A stretch of 64,000 nt of DNA from Paragonimus westermani (Eukaryota; Platyhelminthes; Trematoda; Plagiorchiida; Troglotrematidae). This document shows positions 46,280 through 57,367 of this stretch, one piece after another. A model generated the notes under the pieces. It was not told where the DNA came from. It saw only the letters and a list, made by a program, of their open reading frames with translations, and searched no databases. The position numbers were made by a program, and so were the translations under genes. Numbering within the stretch: the stretch's first letter is position 1; each line of letters starts with the position of its first letter. Location of the stretch: positions 1 to 64,000 of the forward strand of contig QNGE01003003.1 of NCBI GenBank assembly GCA_008508345.1. Reading direction: 5' to 3'.

Positions 46280-47180
46280 TTCTACAAACTGTCGGGCATG
46301 TATCATGTCCTGCAAAGACGCCAAGCTCCTAGATTTCCATACCGCAGACGCAGTAACCCTAACAGTTCCTCCAGTCTTGCAGATGGACCCTCTACGGTAG
46401 TTTGTCTTTCTTGAGGCCGAGTGGGTCAACAACCGAATTTCTTCTGACCAGGCGAGTTTCAACCACTTGGTGTCTATCCTACCAAAGGATGTCACGACGT
46501 AACTGCATGAGGTCATGTTTAATCAGCCTGCGGAGCATCGCTACGGCACCTGTAAGGAGGCCGTATCATGCGGCATCGTTGTCGGAGAAGGCCCGCTTGC
46601 AGCAGCTATCCGGTGGGTTATAGCTGGACGGCAAACGCCCCTCTGCACTGCTTCGTGAGATGTAACAATTTCTTGGTGGCTGTCAGATGGACGAGTCACT
46701 GGTACGAGAGCCATGGATGTACACACTGCCGCGAACATCCCAGGCTACTGTATTCCTAGCACGGTCGCAACCGCTGTCAGAAGCTTCCGATATCGCCGAC
46801 CGAGTGGTCGAGCGTGTCCAGCCATTTCTACGCAACCTTGGTGATCCCAGAGTGAGTGTCATCCCACCACATCAGCTCTGGAATAGCCTGTAGGGTCACA
46901 CTCAACCGACCTTGCGGAGGTCAACGCCCTATGGTCAAAAGAAGCCGCTTTGTGCAGGGACTTGGGTGATATGACGGCCAGCCACTTTTGAAGCCGACAC
47001 CCACGGCGGCGTCGTACCAGCAGATCGCCACGTCGGAGTCGCTCAGTCTCACAGTGGCTTCCACCGATACTATGGCCAATATGTCGTCAAAGCCGCCGGG
47101 TTCACAGTCCCTTGATATTTCTCTCGCCGCCTAAGGGGATTCGAACCGCTTTCTCGTAGTGGCGGCTAAAATCGCCCGCT
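46280..47180 (+). pseudogene. gag remnant of second gypsy element
   Basis: Fragments in all three frames: ADAVTLTVPPVLQMDP, SFNHLVSILPKDVTT and KEAALCRDLGDM, then an Arg/Ser-rich stretch (RHPRRRRTSRSPRRSRS). The order matches CsRn1-like Gag (capsid then basic tail), but no zinc knuckle could be identified. Confidence 0.6.
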
Positions 47181-48110
47181 CATGCCCCCTTACTCGCCTT
47201 ATGTTTGTACGGAACCCCTCCATAAGGGTCGCATTCTTGATGGGCATAAGAGACGCAGTTTGGCCCTGTCCCCCAAGTACCCTGCGAGGCGACACAATCG
47301 GGTACTTCCCATCTCCCTGCCGCGGATGCCACCGTCATCCAGACTTTTGGTCAGCCTTTGCTCACTTCGGATTTGAACGACTGGCAAAAGTTCCGTTGGA
47401 CCTTCGTTACTGTCGCCCCTCCAGTTAAGAATTAGTGTGAACCACTGATGTATTCCTGTTTATGATGATAATTCGCCAGCGTTGTCATAGATTCTCATCG
47501 GAACTTCGACCCTTCAGTCGATATGCGACGCCGGAATTTAATAGATGCCTCTGCACACTTGGGCATTAACGGCAATCGCACGACCGTCTTAACCATCAGT
47601 CCCATGTGCGCTCCGCTATCATTTGCAGAGCTTTTTCTACAGTTCTCACGATTAATCCGGTCATCGAACGCTATGCTCGCGATGACCTCCAGAGACACGC
47701 ACCACATGGAACCAAAGGCCCGCCGGCCTAGGCTAGGTTTCTCAGACTGTCTCCCAAGAAGCTTGACCATCTTAGGGCGGAGTTCGAACACCTGTCCATC
47801 CTTTCCTGAACATGCAAGACCTTACGAGCTGCCTGGCGGGCAAACACATTTGCGTAAAATTGTGTTTGTCAGCGCTTATCACCAAATTCTAGTGGTGGCC
47901 CAAAACCTATCGAAGGCCGCTGTGGTTATTCCATTTGGCCTTCCTGAGTTTTACGAATGCCATCCAGACGTTTCAGCGTTTTATGCACGGAAACAACAGT
48001 GGTCTAGGCTTCTTTTCTCCCTATCTCGACGACATCTTCTGAGGAGGGGCGCCCTTCGCATCTATGTAGCTCGTCTGAACGGCTGACTGTGGTATTACAA
48101 CCAACTCTAC
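47180..48110 (+). pseudogene. Protease and RT remnant of second gypsy element
   Basis: RLMFVRNPSIRVAFLMGI and FGFERLAKVPLD mark the protease, whose D-T-G motif is not recognisable. A 187-codon frame (47523-48086) starts RRRNLIDASAHLGINGN, the usual link to RT, then jumps to the RT segment IVFVSAYHQI, where the expected motif-A Asp is absent, and VIPFGLPEF. The motif C equivalent FFSPYLDDIF is followed by TGA in another frame. The segment with the W-R-P-C-G-D-Y-R motif is missing. Confidence 0.7.
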
Positions 48111-48960
48111 AAATCGCGGGCTAGGCAAATCAACCAGGGAGTTTCTAGGTCACCGGATCGCAGTCGGTGTAACTATCGCCGTTCCTGCCAATTTTCAGGC
48201 CATCCAGGATTATCCTGAAACTTCTGCTTTTGAGCAGCTTCACATATTTTGTGACCTGATGAACCATTATCGCTGATTCATTCCTCGTTGCGTGCACATT
48301 ATGCAGCTGATGACCGACCTTCTCACTGGAGGCAATTGCAGACTGTCATTCACCGATCCAGCAACTATGGCCTTCGGAGAGTTTAGAGGTTACCTCCAAA
48401 ACAGCCCTGCTTGCTCATCCCGACCCTAGCACACACCTGTCGTTTGTAATCGACACTCCCGAAAAATCCATTGGCGCCGTGTTACGAAAGTTCGCTGGAA
48501 ATCATTGGCAATCCATAGCATTCCTCTCTAAACTGTTACAACCTACAAAGACCCGCTACGGCACTTTAGAAAGAGGACGGCTTGTCATTTGCTTTGTAAC
48601 AAGCCGTTTTCAGCTGGGCGTTGAGGGCCGACAGTTTACGGTCTACCCAGACCACAGGCCATTGGTGTATTCATTGAACCCTTCGTCTGAGAGTTTTTAC
48701 CCCAGGGAATTCAGTCACTTGAACTGTCACAGTTTACGACAGATACTCCGTGTCTGAGGTGCCCTCAATCTTGTGACTGATGCGTCCTCAAGTGTACACC
48801 ATCTGAGCGATTCTACGCTTACTGCTGTTGGTTTGGCCGACATAGGTGCTGCGTAAACAGGTGACTCCGACACAGCGCCACTACATAAACGCGAGTTGCT
48901 TAAAATACAGCCTGTCCCTTCAGCCTCTTCTGAGGGCACTATCTTGTGCGATTTTTAGCA
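48110..48960 (+). pseudogene. RNase H region remnant of second gypsy element
   Basis: REFLGHRIAVGVTIAVPANF, then FCDLMNHYR, then the frame 48479-48757 with WQSIAFLSKLLQPTKTRYGT, RFQLGVEGRQFTVYPDHRPL and YSLNPSSESFYPRE, i.e. connection and RNase H with the DHRPL motif. The catalytic Glu position reads LERGRLVICF and is unclear. Confidence 0.75.
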
Positions 48961-50030
48961 AAGCGTACCTAGGTCTGTAGTGCCCTTATGGTTTCGTCGT
49001 GTAGTGTTCAACGTGCTGCATAACCTGTTGCGTCTTGGCATATTTGCGCTAGTGGGGCTCAACAATGAGCGTTGTTTAAGGCCTAAAGTAAACCACAACG
49101 CCCGTAACTGGACTCGTCGCTGCCGGGAATGTCAACGTTCCGGAGTTTATGGCATACCAAGATCCCTATTGGTGTCCTTCCTACACCCAACGCGTGTCTT
49201 CATATGCACGTTGACCTCGGTGTACCGTTGCCACCTGCTAACAGCTCTCCCTTCCTCCGGAGTGGTGTCAGCCGTTTTATTAGGTGGCCGGAGGCAATCT
49301 CACTTCTTGACTACGCCCTGATGGAAAGCTGGGCGACCCATTTTGGTTGCCCTTCGGCCGTGAATGCCGATCGTGGTACGCATTTTGAAGGATCTTTCTC
49401 AGACCTCTTGAATAACCCTGGGTACACAGACACATTATCGCTTATCATCCAGAACTCAACGGGATGGTAGAACTTTTCCATCCTCATTTGAAAGTAGTCC
49501 TCCGTGCGCAATCGTAGCCCACCCTGGCAAGAGGATTTACCGCCAGTCCTCTTTGGGTTGTGTGTCACCGTTAATTTGGGTATGAACGCCCCACCGATTC
49601 AACTCGCACCTTATGACTGTCTAACAGACTGGTTTTTCCTTCACCAATCAGACCTCTTGATAACGGAAGGTATGTAGCAAGGTTGGCGAATCTCATGCGA
49701 CGGTTACGTACAGTTCAACTACGAGGGCGCGAGAAAACTCCTTCCTGCTCTCACGTCTCCATACGCTCAGGCGGCCCTCACAAACTTCTAGGGCTTCCAG
49801 ATACAGGCCACTTTCATGTGTTACAACAAAGTGAAAAGTCTTTTACCGCCGAGTGTGATGACAAGCGCGGGGTCTTTTCAACTGACCGAGTTAAACCCGT
49901 GTTTATCGAAGGCGAACCATGTGTCTTGCTCACCGTTCGAAACACACATCAGAAACATCTGATTTCAGCTCTCCACCTTGCCTTCTGCTGCAAGAGCAAT
50001 GCTCAAGACGAGTGCGAAAGTCGGTAAGAT
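48960..50030 (+). pseudogene. Integrase remnant of second gypsy element
   Basis: NARNWTRRCRECQRS closes the zinc region. The core shows the first Asp in HMHVDLGVPLPPANS and the second in NADRGTHF, in the frame 49129-49470; NGMVE-like sequence follows after a TAG at about 49468. The C-terminal domain lies in the frame 49683-50027 (HKLLGLPDTGHFHVLQQSEK, VFSTDRVKPVFIEGEP). Confidence 0.8.
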
Positions 50031-50659
50031 TTGATGAGCACGCTGGTATTGTTTGCATTTAAAATACTCGTTTGTAACAAGTGCCCTGTTGCCGTTGTTT
50101 GATATAATATTTTTATGTATGCAGTAATACGTTCTTTCGAGTGCTGTCCTAATACAACCTTAGCAAAAGCGGCGTACAACATAAGTCAACTCAATGAACG
50201 GTATCAGATCTCCAGAAGCATGCCCGTGCCCAACAGTTCGTTAAAATGGTGAGCTTGTTTTTCTACCTTGCACAACTATTTCACGGTTCATTCGGTTTTA
50301 TGTAATCTGGACTTGGTGAAACCGAGAGACAACTCCTGAAGACAACCGTTCAACATTGGGTAAACCCACCTCCCCGTGTTTCTAAATCATGAGACTTTGG
50401 AGGCTGGGTAGCCTGTCGTGATTGACATGCATCGAAGATTAAATAATCCAAATGGACCCAGTCGGCGCATCGATATTCCGCAACCGGCAACGTTATGGAC
50501 TGTTCCTCCGCTATTCTGCGGTGCTTCCCACTAACTGGACCCTCGTCTACCGGTAGACACTGCATTTTGGTAACCTCATCATTGCACATCTATATTATGT
50601 AACGAAGGCCCCTGTTTACCCCAGTTGCCTTCTGGGGGAAGCTTTTTAGCGAGACCTTA
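50031..50659 (+). other. Non-coding 3' region of second gypsy element
   Basis: Between the integrase end and the 3' LTR; no env-like or other frame recognised. Confidence 0.5.
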
Positions 50660-50880
50660 GAACGGCCTAATCTTTGTTAATATTTTGTTGTAGAGTCCGA
50701 CACTATCTGCTGAAGTATGTTTGTTTACTCCAATTGTATATCCCATTTCCGTGGGTATGGAAACCGTTCACTTGTCCGTTCCGTGCGCTACGCACAGGAT
50801 ACTTGCTGGCTGTACACTGTCTTACTCTTCGGTTCTGGCAATACATAGATTACAGCGCTGTTTGTGGCAGTGTTCCCATA
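50660..50880 (+). repeat. 3' LTR of second gypsy element
   Basis: Partner of 45760-46035. A purine-rich CTGGGGGAAG lies at 50632-50641, which could be the polypurine tract just upstream. Confidence 0.75.
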
Positions 50881-52289
50881 AGTTCACTGAAAGGCGGGCA
50901 TGGTCCCCGACAATAACCGTGGATTCACGGTGTCTTAAATGTTGTGGCAACATAGAGTTAGTGAAACCGCGAACATAGGAATGATAGTTACGCCATTGGG
51001 ACAGATATTATTACAGGACGACCAAAATTAAAACTAGGTTTGTCGGTGAAAGCTCAAAGGCTGCGGATCTCATGGGCAACATGAAGTAGCTGCATGGGTC
51101 TTTATGCAACAGTAACATAGTGGGGTGCGTTTTAGTGCCTACACTATTCACTTCAGCACAATATACGTTTCTAAGCATTTCAGTGTCACTCAGGTCGTGA
51201 ATACTTACGCTCTTAGCTGACAAGGAAGTATTTCTTTATTGCCTTTTCAAACCCAACACCTATCTATATAGGACTACACCGGAAAACACAATAATTCAGC
51301 ATAAAGTGAGTAAAATTTTACTCTACGCTCGCCATTTCAAGCGACCGCTGCCTGCAACGGTAGCCAATCAGGTTGCGCGAAGGAGATCGGGGTGACCTTC
51401 CGTCTGAACGTCTGCCAAAAAGTGGTAGTTCAGGCTTTGTGGCGCAGGTTAACACATACTGATACAATAAATGCATCACAACCTTCGAGATTAGTGCTGG
51501 CCAAAGACACGAATGCAAATTCGTAAAAGTGAGACATGATATGCAGGTTGGTTTTTATATTGTTCCTACCGATTACGGCCTGCGTTTTTTCTGCAAACAT
51601 GGACACCAGGTTATCATGGTTGATATTTGCGTTCCATATTCCTGTTCAATACTTACAGAGCACCGCTCCTTAATGGCTTGGTGTTGAGCATCAGAATATT
51701 TGGCAAATTAGATAACCGCCCACACAACGCACCTAGTTTTAATAAACGAATTCAGCCTACTCATATAAGTTAGTGTCTTCAGTGCGTCGCAGGCCGTCAC
51801 AGTCAGCAGACTAAACTGCATAAAAGATGCAGAACAACTCTTCAGAGTTGTTCAGTACATGAATTCACGCATTTTGATTGTACACAGAATGGACTTTCAA
51901 CAGAGCAACATCCGTTGTTCAGCCCTGACCAGATGGACGCCCATAAAAGTTTTGACAGGACACAGTCAGAGTACGTCTGGTCACTGTCCATGAAGCACAA
52001 AATCATGGGTAAAATTCAACGTCGATTGGCCGCTATGGTTTCAGTTTGTTAGGTCGGAACCAAACAAGCAAGTGCTCGATGGTCAAACCTGGTCCAATTC
52101 ACCGACAGCGATTTATCACGGCCCGACCAGCGGTTTCAGCAAACACACTGACAGAACTGACAGCGTGGATAAGCTGTTAACTTGGATACAAAATAAGTGA
52201 TAAAAGCCGAGTTTCACTGACGCTCGAATTATCGACGGGGATGTTGTAGCTCAACTCACCCCGCGTTCCAATAGCTGGGCAAAGAAATC
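50881..52289. other. No gene recognised
   Basis: About 1.4 kb without supported features. The right end may contain diverged 5' parts of the LINE that follows. Confidence 0.5.
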
Positions 52290-54115
52290 GTGCCAAATGT
52301 TAGGGAAGTCCCCCAGGCCGGATCCACTTAAGAACGTTGAGGAAAGCATCATCTGTACGTGTCAAACCATTTCACGACTTTTTCATGCCAACTACCTTCA
52401 TTAGCACTCATCCAAAAGAAAGGAAAAAGGCACCATCGCCCGTATTTATAAGTCAGGCAATGAGCACTCTACTGTCAGATATCGATCGATCGGTCTAACG
52501 GTCAATTCGTGCAAAATATTACAACGTCCCCTGGAACGAACTATCTTGAGGCATTTTTTAGACAATACTACCATCTCTGTGATTCATCACAGACCGCCAC
52601 TAAATATGCTTAGTAAAACAAACGCTACTCTTTTGGACAGCCTACCAGACGTTAGAGACCGCGATTTTATACCGGGCCCCGTTTTCCTTGACTTTACCAC
52701 GGCGTCCCATCAGCTAGCGTTCGACAAGGCTAGCTGCTACAAAGATGGAGGCAAGGATAAGTGTACGGTGCACTAGGTCATATTTGCTGGGAGAGAATTC
52801 ACCGAATGCGGAACGCAAAAGACCACTGACATTAGAGACGGAGTATCCGTTCAACGCAGTGTACGTGTGGTCTCCTATGACGATATAAACCGCACCGACA
52901 GGCAAGTTAGCTAAGGAGGTTAGCGAACAAACGTCAACGTGCCAATCAAATAGAGCTGAGTGTGGTCTGGTTTTGAGTCACGCAGTCACTCTTCACAAGG
53001 ACAAACAGGCGAGAAGTATATATCATGCGAACTTTCCTAATATCTTGGGCACAGTATGCAACTGTGAGTTTCGGAACTCTCGCAGAATACCCAGAAGGCA
53101 AGCGAGTAAAATCTCCAGGTCGCTAACACACGGCATCGGAGGCGTTACTCACTGCTGGATTGCCTACTTTTTCAGTGGTAAAGCCTCTCATGTTGAAGCC
53201 AGTTCTGATATCTCCTTCATCGCTTTCATTTCAGCAGGCGTACTGCAAGGATCTGTCCTTGGCCCACCACTATTTTCCATTTATATAAATGATTTATCGG
53301 AAGGGTTTTCGAGACAATCTTTTCACTGCATGAAGAACCTGATAATCTGGAGCTTCTATGACTCAAATACTGCAAGTCGACCAGGATGTAGATAAGCAGG
53401 AGTTAATGGAGTGGCGTTTTCTTATCAGAGAATGTGGATGTACACACCTGTCTATGAGGGTCGATTCTGGAAGCATCCTCGTGTCACATTTTGTCAAGAT
53501 GAACCATAAAAATGGCCCGGGTACACAGCCATCTTTTAACCTGCCCTTCTCAGTCCAACAGGATGAAGTAGCCAAAATGGGATTCGTTGTACCGGGCGGA
53601 ATAAAGCAAACGATTTCTTGCATCGACGAAAGGGCTCTTCGAGCTCTTTGCGAGTTCATGTCCGCCCCTTGCTTGAAAACGTCAATGGATGTTTTTATTA
53701 TGGCTTTGCGGAAGATATAAATGCGTTCGTGTGTGCTCAACGAAATGCAGCAAGAATCGTAACAAGTCGTCGGAATGTTTTTAACAGGCATCGCTTCGAA
53801 AGCATCTTCTTTCCCACTGGATTACAAAAGACATGGGGGACCTTACTGCAAATTGTCTTCTTTCTTCTGAAGAGCTTATGAGGGAGCTCCTCATTGAGCT
53901 GAAGGGTCACAATGAAAAGCTGCATAACAGAAGACCTTGTTCACTTGTCAAGGAAGAAAAATCTTATGTCAGTGTGGTCTACTGCTAAAGCAGTTGGAGA
54001 TGGTTTACGTCAATTTCTAATACAGCTTGATGGACCGATCCAGGAATCATTTTTGAGTTTAGTGGGGATTTGGGACACAATCCTCAAAGAAATCCCAACG
54101 AGCTGATTGCAATGA
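52290..54115 (+). mobile_element. CR1-like LINE remnant (RT and tail), decayed and interrupted
   Basis: Plus-strand RT pieces in changing frames: GTIARIYKSGNEHSTVRYRS, GLTVNSCKILQRPLERTI, VFLDFTTASHQLAFDKAS (motif A), then after an insertion of about 390 bp GIGGVTHCWIAYFF, ISAGVLQGSVLGPPLFSIYI (motif B) plus NDL, LIIWSFYDSN near motif C (the Tyr-x-Asp-Asp itself is lost), DKQELMEWRFLI, ALRALCEFM, VRPLLENVNGCFYYGF and ARIVTSRRNVFNRHRFE. At least six frame changes. Endonuclease and ORF1 were not found. Confidence 0.82.
52735..53122. mobile_element. Unidentified insertion inside CR1-like LINE
   Basis: About 390 bp separating two adjacent parts of the RT (LAFDKA / GIGGVTHCW). It has a 63-codon minus-strand frame without recognisable domain. 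The short flanking strings GGCTAGC and CGCTAAC could be a decayed target duplication. Identity unknown. Confidence 0.5.
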
Positions 54116-55515
54116 TTCCTTCAGCAGTTCCTTCAGCGTGACGTAATTCACGCTTAAGCGGACCCGAAACGGCGTAGTTTACTACTAAATTAACTCGAAG
54201 GAACGCACTTATTCCTTATTACATCCTAAGTGGCGCAATTCACTTCTGAATTGCCACGAAACAGCACATTTCGTGCTTGACTGAACATCATACAGTCGAG
54301 AATCGTTCCCATGACAAGATACACTTTGAATGAAAAGAAGGAACATCGGAAACGGTTTGCAGAACTTTATCAAGGTGGATAACGTACAAAAAATAAAATC
54401 TTCGACCATGCATCTCGTCCGTCCGCTTCCGCTTTCGCTTCCTGGAAAAAGAGAATTATAAGCATCAGACCACCCGCTGGAGATTGTTATCGAGTGCGAA
54501 ATTGGACGGGACAAACATTAAGGAATCAACGATGTGTTTACCTGCAGAAGCCAAGTAGTGTGTTTTCTTCAGGTTACGTCCTCATGTTACGTGGAAACAC
54601 GGGTCAATACACCTTTCCTAGTAACGCAGTATGACACTCAGACGTCACCTGAGTGGTCTCAGCGTGCTTCTTCCGGATATCTTTTATTCGCATCATTTGG
54701 AAGCAAAATTGTTAACCACATTAACACCAGTTTTCTTTCTGTTCAACTCTTGTTGTTGCTCTCAAGCAGGCCATGTACCCTTTGTTTAACCATACATCTT
54801 GTTAATTTCAGGACATCACTTTTATGATGTTAACCACCTTGTTTTCTCTGTTGCATGGAAAAAGTGCATTGGTGCACTAGAAAAGCCGCGATCCCTTCCA
54901 CGTGCTGACGCTTGTCGTTCGACTAAACTAGCTCGTCAGAAATGTTCCGGAGACGACGCCGAGAAACCGGCGATTAGTACTGTGGAGTAGATACGAACTG
55001 TTCCTTCTGCTCCTCAAAACTATCTAGATAAGTCAACACTATGAAGTACACCAAGGTCTTTAGAGGGGACCTCTCTTAAAATGATTCTGTAGTTGACGGT
55101 AGGTGCTAATCAAGAGATTTACCGCAGGGTCTAGTGAATCTGTTGTGGATCTTTGAAAATCCCCGGTACATCTATTAGGGATGACGAGAAGCATTGCAAT
55201 GGTGCCAGCTGCAAGTTAGTCGGAAGTTCGCAAAACACTGTAGTGATTTTGACAATGATGCCCTCGCTATCAATTGGAAGAGGATTGTGCCAACAGGGAG
55301 TGTTCATGCGAATGCTATCGTGACCCATTTGCTTTTGGGAAGCGAGAGTACTTGACTCAATCGTTTGAAGGAGGTGCTGTGTGAGAAGCCGATGGAAGCA
55401 TTTGCTCTGTCGCGCACGTTCCGCTGAAAGTTTCTGCGACCATCCTGTGTTGGGAATACGCTCACTTCGGCTTTGTGGTTTGTTACGCAAGCAACTCGAA
55501 ATTTGCTTTAAATTT
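54116..55515. other. No gene recognised
   Basis: 1.4 kb between two LINEs. A 119-codon minus-strand frame (55131-55490) has no recognisable domain. Confidence 0.5.
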
Positions 55516-55829
55516 CCTCGCTGTCATTATTCGTTCATATTTTTTCTCTCTTGGTGCCCAGTGCATCAAAAAATTATACACGATCATTGCATTTTTTGTC
55601 GAATAGCATAACTCATCGTGTATTGTATTGTGCTCGATTTTATCCGTATTATTCTCTAGCCTCGTGTTTTTTCCCTGCTGTCATTGTCTATTCATATCTT
55701 TGCTATCTTCGTGCCCAGTGCATCAAAAAAATCCACACAATCATTGCTATTCTTTGTCGAATAGCATAATTTATTGCATAATGTATTGTTCATGTTCGAT
55801 AGTGTCCGTACTATTTTTCGTCTCGCATA
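55516..55829 (+). repeat. Two tandem 157-bp units in LINE 5' UTR
   Basis: Unit 1 (about 55516-55672) and unit 2 (about 55673-55829) share CTGTCATT at 55521/55678, GTGCCCAGTGCATCAAAAAA at 55554/55711 and TTTGTCGAATAGCATAA. The period is exactly 157 at both anchors. Tandem 5' UTR units usually carry the internal promoter in other LINEs (inference here). Confidence 0.85.
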
Positions 55830-55848
55830 TTACTCATCCTTTTCGACA

Positions 55849-57367
55849 ATGACCCGTGTCAGATCTAGCAGTGCTGGAACTCAGCAGACAGTTAGTAGTT
55901 GCAAGCGCCTGCGGCCGGTATGGTTGTAAAATACCCGTACAAAACGGCATGCAGTGCGACCAGTGTCAGAAGTGGTATCACTTCAAGTGCACTGGTCTTA
56001 ATGAACACCAGTACAAACAGCTAGCTTCCTCATCTCTTATTTACATCTGTATGAGTTGCAGGTTCAGCGAAAGCCAAGGCACCGCTCCGCAGCTGACTGG
56101 TCTCACACGCACCACGTCAAGTGGAGTGACGCAGAAAACCTGCAACTGTAAATGCGGGGCTCTTCTTAGCTCTGTATCTCCTTCCATTTCTTCCATGGAG
56201 AGTAAGATAGAGGAGTATCAACGGACTCTGTCCGAAATGAAATTAGAACTACATTCCCTGAATGAGTATATAGCGCTTGCTCTCCCCGGTGTTGCAATCA
56301 CCAAGAAAGCAGTTGCCCTATCAACTGCCCACATAGAGGAGGCGGCAGTAAGAATGAAGGAAAAAGCTCTCAGGGAAAAGAGAGTTGTCTTATGGGGCCG
56401 CTTCCCTACAACCTCTTCTCCAACCGAGCTAGCTAAGACAGTCCTAGGAACTTCCTTCTCCCCGGATGCCACAAACATGGTACTTGCGAGTAGGCTGCGG
56501 GCCAAGACAACCAAAAAGTCACTTGGCCTTTTGGTAACCTTGCCAGCCATGCTCAGTCCCGAGGTAGTGGTAGGCAAAACAGAGGCTTTAAAGTCCGCCA
56601 ACGCCCATTTGAAAGGCGTATCTTTCGACCGCTCCCGGCAAGAGAGAGCGAGACGCGAAGAGCGGACCAAGACTAAGTCACAAATCTTGGCAGACCAGAA
56701 GCTACAACTGGAGACTAAAGTCGTAGTTTCTGCTATCGACGTAGCCCCTCAGACCCCTGTGTCTGTTGTGGAAAGCGGAGGCACCGTCTGTATGGTCGTT
56801 CCAACGACCGGCGCCTCAGGCACAGGCACAAGCATTGAGGATACACACACCGCGCAAAAACCGTCTTCAGAGTTACCCACCCTGAAACCCACCAAACTGC
56901 CCAGCAGAAGACTCTTCCTCCCAAGAGTTCGGAACGGAAGCAGCCTGCTAGGACCGCCTCCTAAAGCTCAAAAAGCATCCATTTGGCCCACCCCTATAAA
57001 TATCTCTTTCAGTGGCCCCATAACACAGCGCCCTTTGCTGTCTTCCAAACCCCGCTCCCAGCAAACGAGGAAGTCAAATTTTCCGTGGGTAAAAACTTTC
57101 AAACACCCTCCCAAGCAGCGGAATTTGACGGGGACGCAAAGTTCCCAGGTGGCGGCACCCAGAACGCTGATCGAACGCCCGTTAGGGTCGCTGACGTACG
57201 CACAGGCGGTGATGTCGCGCCCACATCCTCGAAGAAGGGTCGTCAGAACAACTCGGAAGAACAGACCGAGTCCAGCCCCACCACCCTCCTCATTTCTAGG
57301 CCTTCTTTCCCAGGCTCTTCCTCGCACCATCCTTTCTATTTTCTCGCGAAATCCAACGAGGAAGTAG
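55849..57367 (+). pseudogene. LINE ORF1, PHD-like zinc finger protein
   Basis: An ATG at 55849 opens MTRVRSSS... but that frame stops after about 27 codons; the main 503-codon frame begins at 55856. A one-base shift near 55910 would join them, so a start defect is likely. The main frame holds a PHD-like finger (about residues 19-68): CGRYGC, MQCDQCQKWYHFKC and ICMSC give a C4-H-C3-type spacing. A charged, partly helical region follows (SMESKIEEYQRTLSEMKLEL), then a long basic, proline-rich tail. ORF1 proteins of this kind bind RNA or chromatin; role by family. Confidence 0.8.

Larger units (their letters stand above)
45760..50880 (+). mobile_element. Second Ty3/gypsy element, heavily decayed
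   Basis: Direct repeats around 45760-46035 and 50660-50880 flank 4.6 kb of gag-pol remnants in plus orientation: Gag pieces, protease, RT, RNase H, integrase core and C-terminal domain, in canonical order. Related to the CsRn1-like element at 1253-7383 but a distinct lineage. Nearly every domain is interrupted by stops or frameshifts. The ends are approximate because the outer parts of the repeats are diverged; no target duplication was recognised. Confidence 0.82.
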
